Source: Comamonas sp. (GTDB lineage: Bacteria; Pseudomonadota; Gammaproteobacteria; Burkholderiales; Burkholderiaceae_C). Taken from it: a DNA stretch of 9,873 nucleotides. The stretch covers positions 1-9,873 of the forward strand of contig JAFAIY010000084.1 of NCBI GenBank assembly GCA_019236485.1, given 5' to 3'. The translations under genes were made by a program, and so were the position numbers. Each line of letters opens with the position of its first letter. Position 1 is the first letter of the stretch. Below, one piece after another: positions 1 to 5,776 of the stretch. The notes beneath the pieces were generated by a model, which saw only the letters and a list, made by a program, of their open reading frames with translations, was not told the origin of the DNA and did not search any database.

Positions 1-122
1 TGCTGGCCAGCATGCAGGGCTACAACCCGGCCACGGCCATAGAGTTCGGCCGCAAGGTGCTGTTCTCCAACGAGCGCCCCGGCTTTCTGGAACTGGAATC
101 CCACGTCAAGGGCAAGAAGTGA
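1..122 (+). CDS. motA: Flagellar stator protein MotA, C-terminal end (partial)
   Basis: Only the last 39 codons and the TGA stop are in the window; the 5' end lies off the left edge. The frame starting at base 3 reads LASMQGYNPATAIEFGRK and ends ESHVKGKK. The pattern PATAIEFGRKVLFSNERPGF is the characteristic cytoplasmic tail of MotA, the membrane stator subunit that forms the proton channel with MotB and pushes on the rotor protein FliG. The next gene, 42 bases downstream, is motB, the usual partner, which supports the call. Charge-interaction and membrane segments of MotA are outside the window and cannot be checked. Confidence 0.93.
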   Translation, partial: LASMQGYNPATAIEFGRKVLFSNERPGFLELESHVKGKK

Positions 123-164
123 TGAGCAAGCACTTGCATTGGCAAGCGGCCTTGGAGTTCTGCC

Positions 165-1226
165 ATGGCTGACAAAAAACTGCAGCCCATCATCATCAAG
201 CGGGTCAAGAAGACCGCACATGCCCACCATGGCGGCGCCTGGAAGATTGCCTATGCCGACTTCGTGACGGCGATGATGGCCTTCTTTCTGCTGATGTGGC
301 TGCTGGGCTCCACCGCCCAGGGCGAGCTGCAAGGCATTGCCGCGTATTTCAATTCGCCGCTGAAGGTCGCTATGACCGGTGGCAGCGGTGCCGGCAACAG
401 CTCCAGCATCGTGCCCGGCGGCGGCAACGACCTGTCCAAGGTCCACGGCCAGGTGCGCCGCTCGGACGCCGCCGAGGACTCCAACCGCCGCGCCGACGAA
501 TCCGCACGCGACACCCAGCGCCTGCGTACGCTCAAGGCCAAGGTGGACGGCATGCTCGCCAACAACGCGCGACTGAACGAATACCGCGCCCAGATCAAGA
601 CGGAGATCACCCAGGACGGTCTGACGATACAGATCGTGGATGACCAGAAGCGCCCCATGTTCGACAGCGGCAGCGCCGTGGTCAAGCCCTATATGCGCGA
701 CATCCTGCGCGAAATCGGTGCGGCCATGGGCAATGCGGAAAATCGCATCAGCCTCTCGGGCCATACCGACGCCGCTCCCTATGGCAACGCCGACCGCGGC
801 TACAGCAACTGGGAGCTGTCCGCCGACCGTGCCAATGCCTCGCGCCGCGAGCTGGTGGCGGCCGGCATGCCGCTGGACAAGCTGGCGCGCGTGGTCGGCA
901 TGGCCAGCAGCGATCTGCTGCAGCCCGAGGATCCGCGCGCGCCGCAGAACCGCCGCATCACGATCACCGTGCTGACCAAGGAAGCCGAGCGCCGCATACT
1001 GAATACCGACCGCGAAGACCGGGCGGAGCAGGCCATCAGCGCCCCGGGCAAGGCCGGCCCTGCGGCCTCCCCGGCCAGCAGGCCCGCGGCACCGGCCGCC
1101 AAGACCACCTTGGCCGGCGATATTCAGGCCTCTCAGACTCTGGACCCCCAGGAGGAAGTTGTAACTTCGTCTGAAGTTGGCGCAAAGACTGCCGAAAAGC
1201 CTGACAATGCACGCCCATCGCCATGA
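165..1226 (+). CDS. motB: Flagellar stator protein MotB
   Basis: MotB anchors the stator to peptidoglycan and carries the proton-binding aspartate of the channel. The 353-residue product has a basic N-terminus, then KIAYADFVTAMMAFFLLMWL as its single membrane segment (about residues 27-47). Asp32 sits at the same number as the essential Asp32 of E. coli MotB. A linker (about 48-150) leads to an OmpA-like peptidoglycan-binding domain at about 153-270, with GHTD at 199-202 and the terminal NRR at 262-264. After this domain comes an Ala/Pro-rich tail of roughly 80 residues, which makes the protein about 45 residues longer than the 308-residue E. coli protein. The ATG at 165 has GGAG 7 bases upstream and matches the family N-terminus. 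It follows motA by 42 bases and is probably co-transcribed with it. The last 100 bases are less GC-rich than the rest, suggesting a weakly constrained tail. Confidence 0.97.
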   Translation: MADKKLQPIIIKRVKKTAHAHHGGAWKIAYADFVTAMMAFFLLMWLLGSTAQGELQGIAAYFNSPLKVAMTGGSGAGNSSSIVPGGGNDLSKVHGQVRRSDAAEDSNRRADESARDTQRLRTLKAKVDGMLANNARLNEYRAQIKTEITQDGLTIQIVDDQKRPMFDSGSAVVKPYMRDILREIGAAMGNAENRISLSGHTDAAPYGNADRGYSNWELSADRANASRRELVAAGMPLDKLARVVGMASSDLLQPEDPRAPQNRRITITVLTKEAERRILNTDREDRAEQAISAPGKAGPAASPASRPAAPAAKTTLAGDIQASQTLDPQEEVVTSSEVGAKTAEKPDNARPSP

Positions 1227-1298
1227 TGAATGACAAATTGTTACCATCACGGCTGAAGACTTGTTCCCACGCACCTATTCCGACCGAAAGGGCCTCTC

Positions 1299-1685
1299 GT
1301 GGCTAATGCCCTGCGATTTTTGATTGTTGACGACTTCTCCACCATGCGGCGCATCGTGCGCAACCTGCTCAAGGAGAGCGGCTTTTCCGATGCGGATGAA
1401 GCCGAAGACGGTGTGGCCGCGCTGAACAAGCTGCGTGCTAGCAAGTTCGACTTTGTGGTGACCGACATCAACATGCCGAACATGAACGGTTTCCAGCTTC
1501 TCACCGAGATCAAGCAGGACGACAAGCTCAAGCACCTGCCCGTGCTCATGGTGACGGCCGAGGCCCGCAAGGAAGACATCGTTGCCGCCGCCCAGGGCGG
1601 TGCCGCCGGCTATATCGTCAAGCCCTTCACCAAGGCCACGCTGGAAGAGAAGGTCAATCTCATCATCAAGAAACTCGACCTCTAA
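1299..1685 (+). CDS. cheY: Chemotaxis response regulator CheY
   Basis: CheY is the single-domain receiver that is phosphorylated by CheA and binds the FliM switch to change the direction of flagellar rotation. The 128-residue product is a complete receiver domain and closely matches E. coli CheY. The acidic pair is D11/D12, the phosphoacceptor is D56 in [12 protein letters not shown], and the switch residues are T86 (LMVTAEA), Y105 and K108 (YIVKPF). Each number is one less than in E. coli because the N-terminus is one residue shorter. The start is a GTG at 1299, giving [12 protein letters not shown], with AAAGGG a few bases upstream; no ATG gives the family N-terminus. It lies 72 bases after motB and 3 bases before cheZ. 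I see no clear sigma-28 promoter in the 72-base gap. Confidence 0.97.
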   Translation: MANALRFLIVDDFSTMRRIVRNLLKESGFSDADEAEDGVAALNKLRASKFDFVVTDINMPNMNGFQLLTEIKQDDKLKHLPVLMVTAEARKEDIVAAAQGGAAGYIVKPFTKATLEEKVNLIIKKLDL

Positions 1686-1688
1686 GCC

Positions 1689-2303
1689 ATGAGCAGCAAC
1701 GCCGAGGCTTCCGCCAACGTCCATTACAAGATTGGCGTGCTCACGCGCCAGTTGCACAACTCGCTCAACGAGCTTGGCTATGCGGACCGGTTGCGTGGCA
1801 GCATGGGCGAGCTGCCCGATGCGCAAAGCCGCCTGTCCTATATTGCCCGCCTGACCGGCGAGGCCGCTGAAAAAGTGCTGGGCCAGGTGGAAGTGGCCCA
1901 GAGCCATCAGGATGCGCTGGCCGAGCGCACCCGCGCCATGCGCGCGGAGCTCATCCAGGATCCCGTGGCCGCCGTGGCCAAGGGCCGGGTGATGAACTAT
2001 CTGCAAGAGGTCGAAGAAGGCACGCAAAAGACCGGCAGCCATCTGACCGAGATCATGATGGCCCAGGACTTTCACGATCTGACCGGCCAGGTCATCGCCC
2101 GCGTGGTGGCCCTGGCCGCCGATCTGGAAGCACAGCTGCTGGAGCTGCTGATCCAGACCTCGCCCGAGCCGGGCCTGGCCCCTGCCGCCATACCCGTAGA
2201 GAAACCCAAGCTCGCCGGCCCGGTGGTGGACCCCGAGAAGACCCCCGATGTGGTGACCTCACAGTCACAGGTCGACGATTTGCTGGCCAGCCTGGGCTTC
2301 TGA
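1689..2303 (+). CDS. cheZ: CheY-P phosphatase CheZ
   Basis: CheZ speeds dephosphorylation of CheY-P and so ends the tumble signal. The 204-residue product has the long helical hairpin of the family, with the active-site motif MAQDFHDLTGQVI. Asp130 and Gln134 correspond to Asp143 and Gln147 of E. coli CheZ; Gln is the catalytic residue. A Pro-rich linker (about 157-190) leads to the C-terminal peptide QSQVDDLLASLGF, which matches the CheY-binding tail of E. coli CheZ. The ATG begins 3 bases after the cheY stop and has no evident Shine-Dalgarno sequence, so translation is probably coupled to cheY. A terminator starts 5 bases after the stop codon. The protein is slightly shorter than the 214-residue E. 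coli form. Confidence 0.96.
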   Translation: MSSNAEASANVHYKIGVLTRQLHNSLNELGYADRLRGSMGELPDAQSRLSYIARLTGEAAEKVLGQVEVAQSHQDALAERTRAMRAELIQDPVAAVAKGRVMNYLQEVEEGTQKTGSHLTEIMMAQDFHDLTGQVIARVVALAADLEAQLLELLIQTSPEPGLAPAAIPVEKPKLAGPVVDPEKTPDVVTSQSQVDDLLASLGF

Positions 2304-2307
2304 CATT

Positions 2308-2335
2308 GCCGCCGCTGTGCGGCTTTTTCTTTTTC
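2308..2335 (+). terminator. Rho-independent terminator after cheZ
   Basis: GCCGC at 2308-2312 (or the overlapping copy at 2311-2315) pairs with GCGGC at 2319-2323, and is followed by TTTTTCTTTTT. The hairpin begins 5 bases after the cheZ stop. A strong GC stem with a T tract is the classical intrinsic terminator and should close the motAB-cheYZ transcript. It does not look bidirectional, because the other side lacks an A tract. Confidence 0.88.
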
Positions 2336-2530
2336 TGAGCCCCTAAAAGACCCAAGCCATGGTTTCATGGCCGGCAGCATGGGCCTAGCGCTCGCCGCCT
2401 ATGCTCTGAACCAGGCCAGTCATGAAGCAGAGCTCGCCTGGCCTATAAGCCATGCCCCATCCCCGATGGGCAGCGACAGCCTGCTTGATTCAGGTTCAGC
2501 AGCTTCTCACCCTGCACGCAAGCCTTGTTG
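2336..2530. other. Hairpin-rich convergent intergenic region, no gene seen
   Basis: This is the middle of a 305-base gene-free stretch (2304-2608) between the convergent cheZ and fliA. I find no convincing coding region in it. It contains three short perfect inverted repeats. GCCATG at 2356-2361 pairs with CATGGC at 2366-2371 over a GTTT loop. AGGCCAG at 2413-2419 pairs with CTGGCCT at 2438-2444 over an 18-base loop. CCCATC at 2456-2461 pairs with GATGGG at 2465-2470 over a CCC loop. None has a following T tract on either strand, so they are not typical terminators. They may be remnants of repeats, transcript 3'-end structures, or chance in GC-rich DNA. Confidence 0.5.
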
Positions 2531-2591
2531 AAAACACAAAAAACAATAGCTTCAAACGCTTGGTGCACCAGCGCTTGAAGCCGAAATATTG
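2531..2591 (-). terminator. Terminator of the flhB-fliA operon, built on a repeat-like palindrome
   Basis: Read on the - strand, 18 bases after the fliA stop, CAATA (5' of the stem at 2591-2587) and then a long stem, GCTTCAA...TTGAAGC at 2581-2549, fold into a hairpin. It has about 14 pairs around GGTGCACC, with one bulged base and one mismatch. TATTG at 2548-2544 can extend the stem after an internal loop. The transcript then runs into TTTTTTGTGTTTT (2543-2531). Stem plus T tract fits an intrinsic terminator for the flagellar operon. The palindrome also looks like the dispersed intergenic repeats of Comamonadaceae, from general recollection and not checked here. Confidence 0.78.
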
Positions 2592-2608
2592 CTATTCAGC
2601 GGGGCATA

Positions 2609-3325
2609 TCAATGCGCGCGCATCTTGGTGCGCAGCCGTGCAATGGCCTGGCTATGGAGCTGGCACACGCGCGACTCGGTCACGCCCAGCACGGCGGCGA
2701 TCTCCTTGAGATTCATGTCGTGCTCGTAGTACATGCCCATCACATACTGCTCGCGCTCGGGCAAGGCCTTGATGGCACCCACCAGCGCCGTGCGCAGGCG
2801 CTGGTCGCGCAGCAGCGCAAACGGGTCGGCCCCGGCATCGGCCACATGGCGCTCCAGGTAGTCGTCGCCGTCGTCGGCATCGCCGCCCATGTCTTCCAGA
2901 TAGACCAGCTGCGTGCCGCGCACCTTGCCCAGCAGGGACTGATAGTCGTCGAGTTCCATGCCAAGCTCGGCCGCGATCTCGGACTCCAGCGGCGGACGGC
3001 ACAGGCGCTGCTCCAGCCGGTTCAGGGCCTGCTCGATTTCCTTCTGGCTTTTGCGCGAGCTGCGGCTCATCCAGTCGCCTTCGCGCAGTTCGTCCAGCAT
3101 GGCGCCACGTATGCGCTGGCTGGCAAATGTCTCGAATTGCACGCCTTGCTCGCTCTCGAAGCGCGACAGCGCTTCGGCCAGGCCGATCATGCCGACCTGG
3201 ATCAGATCATCCAGCTCTACGTTCGGTGGCAGTTTGGCGATCATGTGCAGGGCAATCCGACGCACAAGCGGCACATGCTGACGGATCAGCGCGTCGCGGT
3301 CGAGTTGGCCTTTGGCGGTGTACAT
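2609..3325 (-). CDS. fliA: Flagellar sigma factor FliA (sigma-28)
   Basis: FliA directs RNA polymerase to late flagellar and chemotaxis promoters and is held inactive by FlgM until the hook is finished. The 238-residue product is the usual length (E. coli 239). Sigma region 2 covers about residues 13-83 (VELDDLIQVGMIGLAEALSRF, then FETFASQRIRGAMLDELR), region 3 about 93-145, and region 4 about 184-234. The last includes LPEREQYVMGMYYEHDMNLKEIA and a helix-turn-helix ending ESRVCQLHSQAI. The ATG giving MYTAKGQLDRD was chosen because it matches the family N-terminus. The frame stays open far upstream to about 4057, but that stretch overlaps the next gene and has no sigma-factor similarity. GGAG lies 12 bases before the ATG, rather far. 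It is the last gene of the operon, 5 bases after the preceding stop. Confidence 0.97.
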   Translation of the reverse strand: MYTAKGQLDRDALIRQHVPLVRRIALHMIAKLPPNVELDDLIQVGMIGLAEALSRFESEQGVQFETFASQRIRGAMLDELREGDWMSRSSRKSQKEIEQALNRLEQRLCRPPLESEIAAELGMELDDYQSLLGKVRGTQLVYLEDMGGDADDGDDYLERHVADAGADPFALLRDQRLRTALVGAIKALPEREQYVMGMYYEHDMNLKEIAAVLGVTESRVCQLHSQAIARLRTKMRAH

Positions 3326-3330
3326 GGCTG

Positions 3331-4185
3331 TCAATGGCTCCAGGCAAGAGATTCGGGCGCGGCCGGCGTGGCCTGCCCATGCATGGGCAGTATGCAGGCC
3401 GTCTTGAGCATGTGCAGCGTGAGCTGATGCAGATCGCTGGTCTGGCGCCAGCGCAGGCGCATCAGCACCGGCGCATCGCCCAGATTGCGCTGCGAACACT
3501 GCAGCAAGGCATTGAGACGCTGCAAACGCGTCTGTGCATTCTGCCGTGCCGTCAGCGAACTGGACTGCTGGCGTCCCCAGTCGTATCTGACCGGGCCGTT
3601 TTCCGTCAGCGGCGCTTCCAGCGCCGCCACCGTGCATTCCACGCCCGCAAACAGCGCCAGATGCTTGAGCTGGCGATAGCTTTCCATCAGATGCTCGGCA
3701 TCGGGCGGAACCACCAGCAGGGGCTGCAGGCCCTGGCCTTGCAGCAGCGGCGTCAGGGTTTCCGCGCTCGCATAGATGAGCACGGTGCTGAAGCCGCGCA
3801 CATAGGCTTGCAGCGCGGCCAGCGTCTCCAGGCCCATGTCCTTGGCGCAGGCCTGGATCTGCTTGAGCCCCAGACGCGCCGGCAGGCTGGCCACGGAGTG
3901 CTTTTCCTCCACCGTGGAGCGCAGCCCCGCCTGGGCCTGCCAAGCATGCTGCTGCAGCAGCTGGGCCAGGCCCGGCGTATGAAAGGATTCGCTCTGGCTG
4001 CCGTCCAGCACCAGCACCTTCTGGCCCAGGCGCTGCAGCTGGGCGCACAACGGCCACAGCACGGCCTGCTCGGCGGCTGCGCCCGCGGCGCTCTGCAGCA
4101 CGGCCAGCACGCGCAGACCGGCCGTGCCCGCATCGCTCACATGCAGGGCCATGCCCTGATGCAGAGGAGCACGGCGCTCAAGCAT
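3331..4185 (-). CDS. Degenerate FlhG/FleN-like (ParA/MinD family) protein, nucleotide-binding motifs lost
   Basis: The gene sits between flhF and fliA, where flhG (fleN) is normally found; FlhG is a MinD-like ATPase that controls flagellar number together with FlhF. The 284-residue product keeps a ParA-like outline: a first strand LRVLAVLQ at 24-31, a helix, a second strand KVLVLDG at 56-62, then FSTVLIYAS at 132-140 and LQPLLVVPPDAEHLMESYRQLK at 153-174, which resembles the strand-helix pattern of MinD. The Walker A signature KGGVGKT is replaced by SAAGAAAEQAV (32-42), with no lysine. The aspartate expected after the VLI strand is Tyr/Ala. ATP hydrolysis is therefore unlikely. The ATG at 4185 was chosen because GAGG lies 6 bases upstream and it overlaps the flhF stop by 8 bases (ATGCTTGA). 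The family assignment rests on position and weak pattern; it could also be an unrelated operon protein. Confidence 0.7.
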   Translation of the reverse strand: MLERRAPLHQGMALHVSDAGTAGLRVLAVLQSAAGAAAEQAVLWPLCAQLQRLGQKVLVLDGSQSESFHTPGLAQLLQQHAWQAQAGLRSTVEEKHSVASLPARLGLKQIQACAKDMGLETLAALQAYVRGFSTVLIYASAETLTPLLQGQGLQPLLVVPPDAEHLMESYRQLKHLALFAGVECTVAALEAPLTENGPVRYDWGRQQSSSLTARQNAQTRLQRLNALLQCSQRNLGDAPVLMRLRWRQTSDLHQLTLHMLKTACILPMHGQATPAAPESLAWSH

Positions 4186-5776
4186 GGGCAGCCTCGGCGG
4201 CGCCGGCGGACGAAGGCGTGAAGAAGAAGTCCAGGTCCAGCGTCTGCGGATCGAACGCCGACTTGGCGGCCGAGCGCATGGAGGCCGACACCAGCAGCTG
4301 GGCATTGGCGCGCTCCCAGTCTTCGGGCACGCGCTGGCCGTTGGTCACGCCGCGCAGCTGGATCTGGTGGCGGATCAAGGTGTCCACCGAGGGGCCGATC
4401 TTCACGGCCTCATCCACCTTGGTGAGGATGGCCTGGTGAGAGCCACGCGCCTTGAAGGCCTGCATCACATCGTCCTGCGCATCGCCCTGGGCGGCCGCAT
4501 TGACGGCCAGCAGCTGCTGCACGCCATCGATGGCCAGCACATCCATGATTTCATCCTTGCGCGGATCGCGCGGCGCCACGCCCGTGGTGTCGATCAGCAC
4601 CAGCTTCTTGCTTTGCAGCAGACCCAGCAGGTCTTGCAGCGCGGCCTTGTCATGCGCCTGGTGGGCCACCATGCCCAGCATGCGCGCATAGGTGCGCAGC
4701 TGCTCGTGGCCGCCGATGCGATAGGTGTCCAGCGTGATCAGGCCCACGGAGGCCGGACCGTGCTGGGCCGCGCAGAGTGCGGCCAGCTTGGCCGTGGTGG
4801 TGGTCTTGCCGACTCCGGTCGCACCCACCAGTGCAAACACGCCGCCCTGCTCGTAAATGGCGGGCTGGGCCGCATCGGTGCGCAGATTGCGCTCCAGCAC
4901 CTGCATCAGCCAGCGCACGGCATCGCCGGCGGACAGATTCTCCGGCAGCTTTTCGATCAAGGCACGCGACAGCGCGGGCGAGTAGCCGGCGCGGATCAGC
5001 TTGTGCATCAGGCTGGACTGAATGGGGTTCTGGCGCGTCTGGCCCAGCCAGGTCAGGGTGTTGAAGCGCTCCTCGATCAGATCCTTCATGGACTGCAGCT
5101 CCTGCATAAAGTCCTGCGGCACGGGGCTCTGGGGCTTGGCGCTGCTTTCCTTGATCTGGATGGGCTCGGGGCGCAGCGGGTTGTAGCGCGCCACGCCAGC
5201 GTTCACGCTCTGGGCCTTGGGTGCCGCGGCCGGACGCTCGTCATTGCGCGCCTGGGCGCGCTGGGCAAACGTGGGCAGAGGCTCGCCGCCGTCCAGCACC
5301 GACTCGTGGCGACGACGCAGCATGCGCTCGCGTACATAGTCCTGGAAGGACAGCGTGCTCATGGACAGTTGCTCCACATCGTCCTGCACCGAATGCTGGG
5401 CCAGCTCCTTGGTCTGCTTGTCCTGGGCCTGCTTGGCCTGTTCTTCCTTGGCCGTCTGGCGGGCCTGCACATGCTCGAGAGTGCTCATGGCCTCGCCGCC
5501 CAGCGCACGCTTGGAGGCCGGCGCCAAGGCCGTGCGCGCGTCCTTGCGCAGACCCATGCCCTCTTCGGCGGCGCGGCGCTCGAGTGCGGCCTGCAGCGGC
5601 GACTGGCTCTTGGGGCCGGCCTCCATGTCCTGCAGGGTTTCTTCGGCCGTGGCCATGACTTCCACACCGTCGGCGGTCTGACGGTTGGACAGAATCAGGG
5701 TGCCGTCGCCAAAAACCATGCGCGCCTTGGCCAATGCTTCACGGGCGGTCGGGGCGTAAAAGCGTTTGATGTTCAT
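4178..5776 (-). CDS. flhF: Flagellar biosynthesis GTPase FlhF
   Basis: FlhF is an SRP-family GTPase that acts at the membrane to recruit early flagellar parts and set where flagella form. The 532-residue product begins MNIKRFYAPTAREALAKARM, the typical FlhF start. A long charged linker follows, with a Lys/Gln-rich stretch at about 105-132. An NG-type GTPase domain covers about 235-510. G1 is GATGVGKT at 318-325, with Lys324. DTYRIGGHEQL begins at Asp350, G3 DTTG at Asp396, and G4 TKVD at 452-455; all key GTPase residues are intact. It is longer than the roughly 430 residues of Pseudomonas FlhF, mainly through the linker. The ATG overlaps the flhA stop (ATGA), with AAAGGTG 7 bases before it. 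Its partner FlhG normally stimulates this GTPase, but here the following gene has lost its ATPase motifs. Confidence 0.96.
   Translation of the reverse strand: MNIKRFYAPTAREALAKARMVFGDGTLILSNRQTADGVEVMATAEETLQDMEAGPKSQSPLQAALERRAAEEGMGLRKDARTALAPASKRALGGEAMSTLEHVQARQTAKEEQAKQAQDKQTKELAQHSVQDDVEQLSMSTLSFQDYVRERMLRRRHESVLDGGEPLPTFAQRAQARNDERPAAAPKAQSVNAGVARYNPLRPEPIQIKESSAKPQSPVPQDFMQELQSMKDLIEERFNTLTWLGQTRQNPIQSSLMHKLIRAGYSPALSRALIEKLPENLSAGDAVRWLMQVLERNLRTDAAQPAIYEQGGVFALVGATGVGKTTTTAKLAALCAAQHGPASVGLITLDTYRIGGHEQLRTYARMLGMVAHQAHDKAALQDLLGLLQSKKLVLIDTTGVAPRDPRKDEIMDVLAIDGVQQLLAVNAAAQGDAQDDVMQAFKARGSHQAILTKVDEAVKIGPSVDTLIRHQIQLRGVTNGQRVPEDWERANAQLLVSASMRSAAKSAFDPQTLDLDFFFTPSSAGAAEAAHA

Noticed and set aside
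1150..1155. AGGAGG, a perfect Shine-Dalgarno sequence inside motB
   Set aside because: No ATG or GTG follows at a suitable distance; the only near start, TTG at 1159, is followed at once by TAA.
2452..2709. 85-codon + strand open frame starting in the cheZ-fliA gap
   Set aside because: It crosses the terminator palindrome and runs antisense into fliA; no ribosome binding site or recognisable sequence.
2612..3427. Long + strand open frame opposite fliA
   Set aside because: It is the antisense shadow of fliA and the flhG-like gene, rich in His/Gln/Ala, with no recognisable domain.
3326..4057. In-frame upstream extension of fliA to a 482-residue protein
   Set aside because: The extension has no sigma-factor similarity, overlaps the flhG-like gene in another frame, and is explained by the high GC content, which keeps alternate frames open. 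The family start is MYTAKGQLDRD at 3325.
4186..4305. Upstream extension of the flhG-like gene to 4305
   Set aside because: It would lie inside the flhF coding region, giving an Arg/Pro-rich segment typical of a shadow frame. The ATG at 4185 has a good GAGG spacing and the usual stop/start overlap.
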